The position numbers and the translations under genes were made by a program. From the NCBI GenBank assembly GCA_949152475.1, contig OX424557.1, positions 27,837,462-27,901,461 on the forward strand: a stretch of DNA of 64,000 bases, written 5' to 3'. Shown piece by piece: positions 1 through 16,200 of this stretch. The notes below the pieces were generated by a model. That model was not told where the DNA came from, ran no database searches, and saw nothing but the letters and a program-made list of their open reading frames with translations. Within the stretch, counting starts at the first letter, position 1. Every line of letters starts with the position of its first letter. The stretch comes from Terebella lapidaria. Taxonomy: Eukaryota; Annelida; Polychaeta; Terebellida; Terebellidae.

Positions 1-4051
<4,051 letters not shown>

Positions 4052-5160
4052 CTTTGAAAGTACTATGGGATGGCGGCGGGAGTCAGAGCGAGGCTGACTG
4101 GAATTCCCCAAATTCCAAACAGTGTTTGTAAGAGCTATTGTGATTCGCTGAGACACGTATTTGCTGTAATGATTAATTATGGGCAAAATAAGACAACAGT
4201 AATGAACAAAAGACGAAATATCATTTTCAAAAAGGTATTCCAATGGTTATATGAGTAAAATATGATTCCATGCAGGAATAATACAGATACTCGATCACCG
4301 TATGTAATCAATATTATTTTCGAGCGAGTAGGCCTATTTCACAACCTACTGGTACTGTACAAGCATAAATACAGAATAGTGTCTGTATGGTCATGGGCGT
4401 CACTTGGTGGGAGACATGTCACATGTCTCACTTTTGAGGAGGGGGGGGGGGGGGCATAGTATCTATATCCCCCACTATTTTGGAAGCATAAAAACATTAT
4501 ATGTTCACCTCGAGTAGGAAATTACTAAGTAAGATCCAATTAGAGCATATAGATTCTACTGTACATTCCAGTCAATCCCTTGTTGGTCATCCTTGTTGGT
4601 CATCTGGAGTTGTGGTCCAGATAGAAATAAGGGAATCTGCATGGATCATGCAACACCAGCCGTGACATTGTGGATGCATTCCTGTGGTTAATTAAAGGGG
4701 CACTATATGGGATTCTATTACAAGGGAATTTCCAAGATTTGTTGCCCAACGCTTCAGAACTGTTTTATTCATAGAACAAAAAGTCAGATTACGTTTTTGC
4801 CTAAGGATTTCTGCCGAGCGGCTGGTCAGATCAGCCTGGCACTGGCAGGTCGGCTTGGCAGAGAGGCTGGGTCAAAAACGTAATTTAGCAAATGCTATGA
4901 CCATAAGTTGGCTTGCCATTGGTCAGGAGCGGTCACATGGTTGAAATATAGAAACAGAGAGTGTAGATTGGTCCTGTCCTACTAGTATGGGTTTCTTTTC
5001 TGCAAAAGCATAAAACATGGGTAGGCTATTATGTTGACGTTTGTTCGAAGAAATGTTTAGGCGTACACTTTAATATTGAAACTCTGGAGATGTGCCTAAT
5101 GGTGAACTTTCGTCGTCCCACTGGATATAAATCATAGTCCTAATTGTTGGTCCCCATTGT

Positions 5161-6125
5161 ATGTCTGAGACTGTTGTAAGTACAGAACCAACACATGATA
5201 TTCCGCCTACTCCCTATCAACCTGATGTGGCCTGTATACCATCCCAAAAACTTGAGAAACGACAACTCAAGTTCCAGCAAAGCTGGTTTTCGAAATATCC
5301 ATGGTTGCACTTCGCTGTTGATACTGGAGGGGTCCTTTTTCATGTTTGTGTCACTTCCAAGGACCAGAGGCTTTCCGAGCTCACTATATGAGTGCTTTCA
5401 AGGGGCTTCGCGAATTGGAAGGAAGCTATTGAAAAATTTGATATGCACGGGAAGTCCCATTTTCAGGCACTGCACAACATCAACTTCCAGAAAATACAGC
5501 AATCCGTGAGTGCCTGGATCAATACCAGCCTTCTCAGGGATCAGCTTCACGCACTCGAAGCGCTCCTAAAATAGATTTCATCTTTAATTCCTGGCAGAGC
5601 AAGGTCTCTCTCCATGGCAAGTAATAATCTGGAGGAAAATTTAGAAAATTACTAGAGTTATCGTCAGAAAATTTGCTACCCTGAAGAGTTGGCTGGTGTG
5701 AACAGAATTCCACCAGTGGCGACATTCAGGAAGAGCTTCTGCAGATTATGAGCCACACGGTATCGAGAGAACTCTGCAAAGACGTCAACTACATGTCAGG
5801 GCAGTTTGGCGAATATTTGCTCAAGGGCCAATGGGATCTTCACCTGTCTCTGGTCTGGGAAGTGCGTTCTAGGGTTGTTAGCATCATTGCGTATCATCAG
5901 CTGTCTGGAAAGTCTCAACAATCTCTGCAAGGCTCCGATGCCACTGTGTCTGGAATGCTTGCATCTGTGAGGTCTGTACAGGATGAACTTAAGCAGCTTT
6001 GCTCTGAGGAGAAATTCTCTGAAATCTTCAAATCGGCAGAGGAAAGGGTCGCACAACTGAACCTCATCACATTCTCTTCCACGCTTGTTCTGATGTGTTT
6101 GGTTGGTGAGCCGCCAGCTAGTTAA
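5161..6125 (+). pseudogene. Decayed hAT-like transposase with TTF-type zinc finger
   Basis: The N-terminal part (5161-5574) resembles the TTF-type zinc finger of hAT-derived proteins (ZMYM6-like): KLEKRQLKFQQSWFSKYPWL, then VLFHVCVTS, then GFANWKEAIEKFDMHGKS. An in-frame TGA at 5389-5391 interrupts it and a stop follows at 5572-5574. A second piece in another frame (5748-6125) starts MSHTVSRELCKDV and ends with a hAT C-terminal-like helix (ELKQLCSEEKFSEIF). The catalytic middle is largely missing, so an internal deletion is likely. It is dead as a transposase. The assignment rests on motif memory, not on a search. I could not place its terminal inverted repeats. Confidence 0.65.
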
Positions 6126-6271
6126 AGAATGTTTACCGATAGCCTCCCTGCCATGCGCCTGGCATATAGGATAGGAATCGGGGTAAAGCTGTACAAGAGA
6201 ACAAAGTGTCTCAAAAGCCCGAGTGAGGCTGGCCCTTTCAGTAGGTGTGACACTATAATAAAACACCTTTT

Positions 6272-7700
6272 TAGGTTACCGGACCTATGGTCCGATAACC
6301 TATTGGCGTGGCGTTGCGTCCGGCGTCCGTCGTCCGTCGTCCGTCGTCGTCCGTCGTCCACATTTTTTATCTTTTTTGTTTATTTTGCACAAAAATAAAT
6401 AAATTTTTCTGAAATTTTGCACAAAAATACTTAAAAATAATTCAAGAAGGAGGTATTTTTTAGTTTTTTGATTTTCGCATTTTTTTCAAAATGGCGGCCG
6501 TTTTCGACGAAAAATGCCTGATTTTGGACTTTGGCGGCCATTTTCTCAAAATCTGTTCAGTAACTTTTTTTTCTTTTTGATACATAACACTCCTCATATG
6601 TATTCCTATGATGTCTATAAATTTCGTTGCGCTTGAATCGCTCGAAGTGGGCCATTTTGGCATAAAGTCGGCCCAAATGGGACTTTCCCATGTTAAATTC
6701 TCCTATGCTTTATAATGGGACATATTATGCCTAATATCTCACTTAATATTGAGATTAGAGACTAGGAATCAATTGTGGACATATAGGAAATGATATATGC
6801 TGAATATTCTCGTGACCTTGAATTTGACCTCTGACCTCAGTTTCAAGGTCAGAGCACAAAATGGCTTATATCTCCCTTATTATCCACTTTACAGCTTAGG
6901 AGTCAATTGTGGACATATAGGAAATGATATATGCTGAATATTCTGATGACCTTGAATTTGACCTTTGACCCCATTTTCAAGGTCATAGGACAAAATGGCT
7001 TATATCTCGACTTATATTATCGACTCTACAGCTTAGGAATCAATTGTGGACATATAGGAAATGATATATGCTGAATATTCTGATGACCTTGAATTTGACC
7101 TTCGACCCCATTTTCAAGGTCACAGGACAAAATGGCCAATATCTCGCTTGTTATCCACTTTACAGCTTAGGAATCAGTTATGAACATATAGGAAATGATG
7201 CAGATAATTGTCATGACCTTGAATTTGATCTTCGACCTCATTTTGAAGGTCGCAGGACAAAATGGCTAAAATCTCACTTATTATCGATTTTACAGCTTAG
7301 GAATCAATTGTGGACATATAGGAAATGATATATGCTGAATATTCTCGTGACCTTGAATTTGACCTCTGACCTCATTTTCAATGTCACAGGACAAAATGGC
7401 TCATATCTTGCTCCTCTATTGACTGTATGGCTTGGGAATCAATTGTGGACATATAGAAAATAATAAACACTGAATATTTTGATTACCTTGAATTTGACCT
7501 TTGTCTTCATTTTCAAGGCCACAGCACAAAATTGCTAATACAGTGTATCTCTCTGATTATTGAATTTACAGCTTAGCAATCAACTGTGGACATGATATAT
7601 GCTTAATATTATATTACTGAATATTGTCTTGACCTTGAATTTAACCAGTGACCTGGCTAACATCTAAACAATTAAACATTGTCCGGTAACCTATCTTTGG
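6272..7700. mobile_element. Non-autonomous element with terminal inverted repeats and internal tandem array
   Basis: The left end carries AGGTTACCGGAC (about 6274) and the right end GTCCGGTAACCT (about 7680), an inverted pair enclosing about 1.4 kb. Just inside the left end is a run of GTCCGTC units (6319-6360). The interior contains A/T-rich sequence and a tandem array described separately. No transposase is encoded, so any mobility would depend on an enzyme made elsewhere. The superfamily is unknown. Confidence 0.6.
6770..7640. repeat. Tandem array of ~134 bp units
   Basis: About seven diverged units repeat with a period of 130-148 bp. Each has the order CAATTGTGGACATATAGGAA, then ATATGCTGAATATTCT, then TGACCTTGAATTTGACC, then TTTCAAGGTCA, then CAAAATGGC, then TTACAGCTTAGGA. 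TGAATATTCT anchors fall near 6801, 6935, 7072, 7337 and 7471, with degenerate ones near 7204 and 7619. The array lies wholly inside the terminal-inverted-repeat element at 6272-7700. Small ORFs over it are by-products. Confidence 0.8.
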
Positions 7701-8049
7701 CCCTTGGCCTAATTTTTTTTACTATTAGTGTGATATTATAAACATAATAAATAAATATGAGAAAACACTTGTACGAAATATGTGGCATGGGAAGTGGTCA
7801 AATTGACCAAGAAAACACTCAGAATCAATCACAGATCATAAAAAAAGCTCCAGCTTTTGGGGCCCTTGAACGGGCACCAGACTCCCGTCTGTAAGCTCCC
7901 TCTCTCTGCTTGGTCGACAAAACCCCTGTTCCACAGTCCAACAGCACAGTCAGTCCCCCCTCCCCCCACACACACACTTTTACTTTGCAAATGACGCCCA
8001 TGGGAACAATCAATCTCCGGGGTTCAGCAAAAATGTCTTTGTAGAAGAT

Positions 8050-8425
8050 TTGTTTTCTTCTTTCTCCCGCTCGTTACCCCCGACAAGCATGTCCTTCGGG
8101 TATCAGGGCTGGAAAAAAATATCACGTTATCATCATTTTTATAATTGTCGATGTCTCGAAAGTGGTGCGTCAGAAAGCAAGCTATTTATTTTCGGACTTG
8201 TTGTCAAGCATGTTTTAGGGGTATGTAGGGTGAAATTCGACCTTTACCTAATTTTATGGCTAAGTTGACACTTTTAACGAACATATCTGATATCTTAGCT
8301 CTTAGGGGACTTAGGATTGTCTTTGCCCTACTTCTAAATTTTTGTTATAAATTATGCTTTACACCGAAATGCATCTAGGCATTTTCAAGGCCTTGCCGTC
8401 TATAGTTCTGATTTAGTTTGGCAAT
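8050..8425. repeat. Diverged dispersed repeat related to the 32.2-34.2 kb element
   Basis: The complement of 8340-8420 aligns by eye with 32240-32310: both have a CAAGGCCT-like run, then a GCCT...GGCATTT palindrome, then a TTTATAACA-type stretch. In addition, 8190-8260 (CAAGCATGTTTTAGGGGTA, GACCTTTACCT) resembles one monomer of the CHTOP-intron array on the opposite strand. It looks like an old copy with a single monomer. Confidence 0.45.
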
Positions 8426-9701
8426 CCTGGCTGCAAAAATTTTTTTAATTAAACTAAGTTCATCAACAAACAGTCTCTCTGCTTCATTCATATACATGCT
8501 CCATTTGCATCTCACCAAAGAGTTTACCACTACGGCGGCCCAATGCTGCCATTATTCATGCCTGAGTTAAGAGAAGTTTTGAAATCAGTTTCATAGTTAG
8601 TAAACAGTTATTTTCAGTTATGACACTATTTTCTAGCAAGGCACAAATCCTTTACACCCGGCACAAACCTTTCTAGCAGGGCACAAACGTTTTTAGCAGG
8701 GTGCAGATACGATTTATTGATAACATATTTGTCTTACACTGTCTCATCAATACAACCAGCAAAACGATAATGGCAGATATTAATAAAAAGCCCTCAAAAA
8801 AGTTGTCCGTCTAATTGTAAGCCATTGAAAGAGAGACCCGATAATGGACACACATTATTGGTGTCCATGATATGCACAGTAAATTCTGAATAAACACATG
8901 CGTTCAACCAAATAATACATGAGTAGGTCCCTAGATCTATCAAACTGTTACAGAAGGCAAACGTAAAATCAACATTTTGTTCAACTGTTTACAAACTGGC
9001 AAACACATTGCTCTTTCAGGGCCACCCAGTTCTACCTCAATATTGGAAATCATGGAGTTGTCTTCCTCAATACACATGGAGTTGCAGCTGTCAAATCGAA
9101 ATGTGCCCATAAATTGTGTTTTATTAGATGATGTGTACATATTGATGTCTCTATTGTAGTGATAGGTTAACTGGTAACTATTTCTGTTGGTGGAACATGT
9201 GTACTTTGCCACATATCCTTTCGAAATGTCAAATTTGGTCGCAAGTTCGCACTTCGTTTGCATACGGATATTGACCCGCTATTTTGTGTCCCAGTTTACT
9301 GCCTGGTCTGTGCATTCCCACACCAATCTTGCCTATCCCTGAAAGCCATATATGTTCGCATGCTCTATGAACACACTCTTTTATGCCAATAAATTCGTTA
9401 TGAAATACTATATTAACCCAAAATCATAGGAGCTACTTACAATGTTTTGCTTTCTTTGCGCCATTTCTTCAGATTCGGGCGTTCAACCTCCAATTCCGGC
9501 GTTCAACCTCAGATTCTGGAGATCGCCTTTTCCAGCGTGAAGATACAATGAAATATATTCATGGTGATCATAATAAACTGATGGTTATAGAAATGGGTGG
9601 ATAGACCTCTTCAATATATATCGCATATTAATAATTGAGTTAAATCGCCAAAGAAATAGATAAAATACCTCTGCATTGGGAGATGTGTTCAGGGCCGTAG
9701 G

Positions 9702-9720
9702 ACAGGGGGGGGGGGGGGGG
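9702..9720. repeat. Poly-G run
   Basis: A run of G residues lies next to a short stretch repeated in style elsewhere in the window (G- or C-runs near 4440, 7957, 40993, 42967, 60917 and 61089). These runs are typical remains of a dispersed repeat and are prone to sequencing-length error. Confidence 0.6.
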
Positions 9721-10267
9721 TATGGTGCGTTGGGTGCGAACGCAACCCTTAAAATTCAGGGAAAAAATCGTAGAGTGGATTCTGCAGAGGGAGTGGATTC
9801 TGCAGCCCAAATTACTGTAATGTTTGTTGCTCTGGTATAGTTTATGACTCTTGTGCCTGTCATATTTAAGGTTCTCTACCACGGTCCTTTCGAGTCGCGG
9901 CCAGGGAAAAGTCCACGTGCAAGTAACGTTTCCTGTCATAAGTATGTAATTAAGTAGGCTAATTTAATTTAAAACGTTATGAGTAGAAATTCCAGTTTAC
10001 TAATAGACATATACCTATACAAGATCGGTCTATGTAGTCTGGTCTAACGTTATAGTTTGTTTCAAGAATCATACTTACTGTTCATCTACCGTGGTGTACA
10101 ATGAACCAATCACAGCCTTCGTTTCATGGAGATCCTCGGGCATAGCAACATTGGCAAAATGTACACAACGATGTGCCAGAAATCTTGATGAATCTTCTAT
10201 GTACAAGACATTACATTGTTTCCGCCTTAGTATTCACAGTTTCACATGTGACTGATTAAGACTGACA

Positions 10268-13200
10268 ATGTCGTCATCCACAAGGAAGCAGAAAACTCAA
10301 TTTACAGGGTATGACAAAACTAAAATTGCTTAAAACTCTTGAATGCCTGCACTTGGACTGTGCAGACTCTGAATCAGCATTTCCACCTGCCATGCACTAC
10401 GAGCCATCCGCCCTAAACTCGCCGCATCCCAAAATTCGCCAACTTGATATTATCAGAACTCAGAAACTCGTTTTGTGGAAAATAAATTACTGGAACAGAG
10501 AATGTATATCTGAGTCTCGATTGACGATCGAACTTGTTAGTTTCATTTCATTTACATTACAAGGCAAGGCCTGAAATCCACGTTGACGAATTTGGGAATG
10601 CGGCGAGTTTAGGACGGATGGCTCATAGCCTTGACATTTACGTATCAAACATCGGTGGCATGCCTCAAATTACAGCGTTGCTAACTTACTATATAATAAA
10701 AGTAATGCCCTTTATACTAGAGCACTTCTTGAGCAAGATAGATCTATGTATCTACGCGATATGTATATCATGAATAATTTGCTTTCTCTCTGTTTAGAAT
10801 GGGGGTGATGGGGTCTTCCGGAAAAATTTATTCCCAGTTAATTACCTTAGCCATACATATGACTATTCATTTGGTACCGTCATCCCTTCGGGTGGACCAA
10901 TATGGTCTGCCCGAAGGGATGACGGTACCAATTGAATAGTCATATGTATGGCTAAATTACCTATAATATATTGGTAATTAATTACAAAATAACAATTGAA
11001 TATGATGATAATTGAATACAAACTGAAATTTTTACAACTTGTTTAAACTTATCATTTTGTGAACGGAACGGAATTCATAGTTCCGATGATACATAAGCCC
11101 CCCCCACTTCCATATTTACTACCCAATCAAAAGACGTCAAAAAACGCGCCAAAACGTAAAAGTCCCACAAACAAAACCGGCGTGTTCAACAGCCCAATCT
11201 CTTGAATGAAGTGGGATGATAGTGTACTTCTGACGCACTCACGGCCAAGTGAAGCCAAATAAGTTAAATATTTAAGCTTACAATATATTCTCCATCCCCT
11301 TATGAGTATAGACGTGTGAAATATGGTGTATTATTTTACAAAACGAATGTGTAAACAGAAGCAAGCAAAAGTGACATTATTCCCGACTTGCTCAAGCAAA
11401 AGCACATGGTATGTTTGTGGGACTTTTCCTGCGGTTGCCAAGGGGGCGTGGCCTGTTGGGATGTCGTCGGAACTATGAATTGTCCATGAGATGGTTAGTT
11501 CTTCATGGTAACTTCCACGAAATTTTGTGGACACACTAAAATTTGGTGGGACGACACAGGCTATGCTATAGACGGGATCTGATGACTCGTCGATGTCGAC
11601 AATAGCGCCGATAGCCCACAGACTTGGTATCGATGAACTCCCAGGGCTTGTCAATGTCAACAATCCTGTTGACAAAGCAGCCTTTCTATCATCGGGATCT
11701 GATGGCTCGTCGATGTCGACAATCGCGTCGATAGAACACAACCAGGCTATCGACGAAGTCTCGGGGTTTGCCGATGCATGTCGACAATCGCGTCGATACA
11801 GCAGCCGGGCAGCCCGGGCTCCCTCTGCATCTTTAGTGAAGAACATGATTTCTTCCTGTCATGATGTATAATTTCATGCCCCCATCTGTCTACGTATTCC
11901 TCCAAATCAAATCATGGACAATGGAATATACTGTGGTGCTTATTTCAGAGCAAGGGGTGCCCCAGGTGTAAGTAGAGCATCCAAAAAGAGTGGTCCCGCT
12001 GCGTCAACAGACAGCCAGAGCAGAATCAGGAAAAGCATTTTTGGCGGAACCTCACGGACCTTGTTGTCATCAGCCAGCAGGAGAAATGCACAGATTGCTA
12101 GTGACAAACTGGCTGCCCCAGGAAAGCCACCAGTTCAGGTGAAGTTTTTGTTACTGAATCACTACTTTGCAGAAGTGATGTGTTGCTCAAGTACATGAAC
12201 AGATTATGATGACAAGTCGGAGATGCTAAGGTTTTGGCCATGCTATCCCAGTGCCATTGCACGTTGTGACAGAATTTCTAGTTCTGTACATGTAATAGTA
12301 TGCTAATTTCCCAGCAGATGAAGCAATGTGTTATTGGTTTTATATATTGTTGGCTTGTCTGTTCTATGACCTGTTTCATTCATAGCCAATGCCATTGACC
12401 GTCTTTTGATATTTCAAGATTCACGTTTGGTTGGGATTTCACTCGAGGGATTCACGAAATGTTTTGTGTACACCTTTAGGTATTCAATGATGCTGGCCAA
12501 GATGTCACCCCAATTCCTCTCAGTCAGATGGATCCAAACTCGCTAAAGAAAAATCAAAGCAACATAATTGGGGATAGTTCAGCGGGAACTGTAAGTTTTA
12601 TTGAATAGTACATGTATCATCAAAGGTTTGCAGTTGAATGCCTTTTGTCAGATTACAGTTATATGTTGCTGTGTTGTAACCATATTACATACCATGATAT
12701 TATTTTTCATCATCATTTTCAGCCCACAGATCTCATGTCCCAGGCATCTATCTACCAGGCAGGCACAATAACAGCCAGCACTTTTGGTGGAGGTCCATTT
12801 ACTAGGTATGCATATCTTTCTCAAAGAGTTCTGTATTCAATGAATCTCCTATAATTATACCTTATACATTGTATATATTGTACCTGGGAATGACCCTGTT
12901 CTTGATCAACTTTATTTCCCACAGGTCGGTATTTAGTGCCTCACAGTCAGGAAGATCCACAGGCTCGATCACTGATGATCTGGGGGAGCCCACAGCTGAC
13001 ATTGGCTCCACCTGGACAGGTCAGTAACGGCGTTGGCCTTGATCGTACATGTTCATTTCTTGGAACCCTAGATGTTTCTTGTCTGTTTGCTTTCTGGAGC
13101 TGATCCAGAAGATACTCACTAAATTCTGAACCATCATCAAAGTTCAATGTGTGTGAGGTTTTGATGACCAGTTTTACTGGACTAGTTCACATATAACTGT

Positions 13201-16200
13201 ATCCTACACTGTTGTACACGTGTGTGATAGAGACTAAGGTGCAGTACAAGCGGGAGGAGGTGCGCGAGGAGTTGACTGAGGAGGATTTGGAGACAACCGT
13301 AGACATCAACCTGAGTGAGACGGACACGATCTGGCTGCTAGACCTGCCTGGAGTCTGTGTGTCCCTCGAGAGCGATGAAGCCGTCACCATCCGAGAACAG
13401 AACAACAAATACCAGGAGGTGCTGTTTCGTTATCCATCAAATCACTTATAATTTCTTGTTATATCTGGTGTGCTGCACAGATAACCGTTTGATGATTGAG
13501 CACAAAATGCTTCATACAACTGCTCATTTCTGAATCAGTGAGGTATAGGCTATACCTTGTATAGCAAATCAGAGCTTTATGATTGTAAACTTACAGTCCT
13601 ACTTCTGAATTTCTGCTTGATACTTCTTGCTTCCATTAGGTGTCTGAATTTCTTCTCACTGACAAACTGATTACCTTTGATACACCAATGGCTTTCGTTT
13701 CCTGTGCTCATGTCTAATCATAATCCTTCATTCAACTAACTTTATTTCCTGTATGAATATTAGAGTTTAAAGGAAAAATTACGCAAAAAAGAGCAGAGAG
13801 CACTTGTAAGTATATTCATAAGGTATCTGCATGCTGTATGGTTTTTTCAGTGGACAGAGTTCAAGTCAGACTCAGAGCAGCTCAAGTCTTGTCAGATTTG
13901 AAGATTCATGTGGTGAAATATTAGCTCAAAGGAATCTGACTTGTTTTAGTAACAAAGTAGACGTCTGAACATGATGGTTGTATGCAAATGATGGGGATAT
14001 TCAAAAAGAAGATCTATGTGGTAGTGGCATGTTTGTAGTGTACTTGGGAGAAAATGGATGCACGATTAGGTTTGTAATCATCAATATTACTTTTGTACCT
14101 TTTCTGTGCATATAATGTCAATATTATGTGTTGCCTGTTGGACATGTAATTTATATGAAGAACATTGTCATTATTGTGTTCCCTGAACAAGCCTGGGCTG
14201 GTACTGATGATTTGTAATTGTCACACCACCGCATCCATACATATTTTCTATCGGTCACATCAGATGCATGTTGTGTACCGGTATGTGTTTTTTTTTTACT
14301 ATTAACTGTATGGATTGCAAGTAGCAGTTTCCGGCAAATGTATATGTTCACTAACATCGCATGCATGTCAGACTGAGTGTGCAAGGACTGAATGTTGCTA
14401 GATATCCTATTCACATTATGTGTAATCTTTAGAAGTCCACTTCTCATGCATGTCTGTCAATGTTTACAAATAACTGATGAATTATTTGTGTTATCATACA
14501 ATGAATATAGCACCTTACTGATTGAAAGCCTCCATTCATGGCGATTTCACGCGGATGTTACTGAAATGATCAGCTTTTTTGAAAGGCTATGACTCACAAT
14601 GAGGAACCTGTAAGATGCTGTACTTGAAATTATTCTCTTTTATCTGATGCTTTCTCTGATTATCTAAGTGACATGACTTTCTTTTTCTCTTTCCTTCTGC
14701 AACTATAAAAGCACATATCGCTCGGCTTGGGTGATCAGGTATTGGCCTAGCATTGCTTGCTACCTATATATGGGCACTGAACATGTTGCAGCCTTGCTTA
14801 CATGCTATGTCTAACACAAGACAGTATGTTGCGTTGTTAGGGGCTTTTCTACACAGTGCATGTACGTGCATGCATGGAATGCATGCACCGTGATTCAGTG
14901 TCCAATAATGTTGGAATTCCCATCACCTTGAGAAGAAAATGGCCTGACTATGTCTAGAGTAGTTCTTGTGACTGAACATTCCCAGATTAGTTCACTAGGC
15001 TTGTAGTATATACATGATAAAAGGATGGAAATCCTCAATCATGTGGAAAATTCACTGTAAATAAATCATGTGCTTATGCCAAGTTTATTCTATACATCAT
15101 CAGTCTAAACTACTACATGGTCCTTTTTGATCCTGTGGATCGTTCTGGATAGAAAATTTAAATTTTACTCTACAATGTACATATTTCAGGGAAATATTGT
15201 TATTTTGTGTGTCTGTACTTTGGATTAAACGCACTTCCGTATTTTCAGTTGGTGAAGAGTCGTGCTGGTAATGACCGATATATGGAGAGAGGGATGAACA
15301 CATTCAACGAACCACCTAAATTCAAAAATGTCCAAACCACAAAAATATCACACAGTGTGAGTATGACAATCTGGACACTTACGTGTGCATTTACATAGAA
15401 CCACTTCAACGTATTCCTCCTGATTAACATACTTACGGAAGAATTACCTTTCAGATTAGAAAACATGGAGGAGAATATTGTTTTCGGGATGACATTGTAT
15501 TACATTGTAGTATATTACTTTGTGAAATAATGGTCATTGTTTTTTTGGACAGGACTTTGGAGTGACAGCTTCTACCTGGGACATGCACGACACGTACGAG
15601 ATTGTAAAGGATATAGAATCAAAGAGTAAGTAGACACTGACAGAACATTGTAATGTCGAAGCTGAGGAACAATTGCAAGTAAACTCTACTGAACGGTGAT
15701 ATTTTATTTATAATTTAATATTTGGTTCTAGTTAAGGAAGAAACGGAGGAGAAAGACGATGCTGTGAGTCGAACTGCCAGTGTCATGGACAGCACCGAGA
15801 AGAAAGATGCAGAGAAAGACGAGCCCAAGAAAACACTCTTTGGCCGAGACGGAACAACCATATCATTACAAAAGTCCACACTGGGTATGATCCAGGTTCA
15901 TATTTTAAAATAGCTGGACCATAATGCAATCTCTTACTATGAGCTGTATTATCTGAAAATGAATCAGTCAGTTACATACTCTAATATGTTGTTTTGGGCC
16001 TCGCCAATTCTAACTTGAGATTTCTATAGTTTCTCTGTGACTACATACAAATATCCTTGTATAGTATCCAATGTTCATTTATTGTTTGGTGCAGAGAGTC
16101 AAACAATGACATCGATGGCAGGTACAGACAGCGTGTTTGCCAGCAAGGAGTCTGGAGTGACGGCTGTACCTGATCAAAGCAAGGACAAAGACAAGGAAAT

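Larger units (their letters stand above)
4052..10267. other. Head-to-head intergenic region between MIER1 and DNAI4, filled with repeats
   Basis: This region separates the start codons of two divergent genes, so both promoters should lie here: MIER1's near 4060-4120 and DNAI4's just before 10268. I see no clear TATA box. From left to right it contains a G-run (4440-4454), a broken hAT-like transposase (5161-6125), a terminal-inverted-repeat element (6272-7700), a diverged dispersed repeat (8050-8425) and another G-run (9702-9720). I found no supported gene in 8430-10267. Short ORFs there lack splice context and similarity. Confidence 0.6.

Noticed and set aside
6129..6398. ORFs on both strands around GTCCGTC repeats
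   Set aside because: Driven by a short tandem repeat at the end of a non-coding element.
11331..11846. 171-codon minus-strand ORF in DNAI4 intron 1
   Set aside because: Its apparent internal repeat comes from the DNA tandem repeat. It has no recognised domain and no splice or promoter context.
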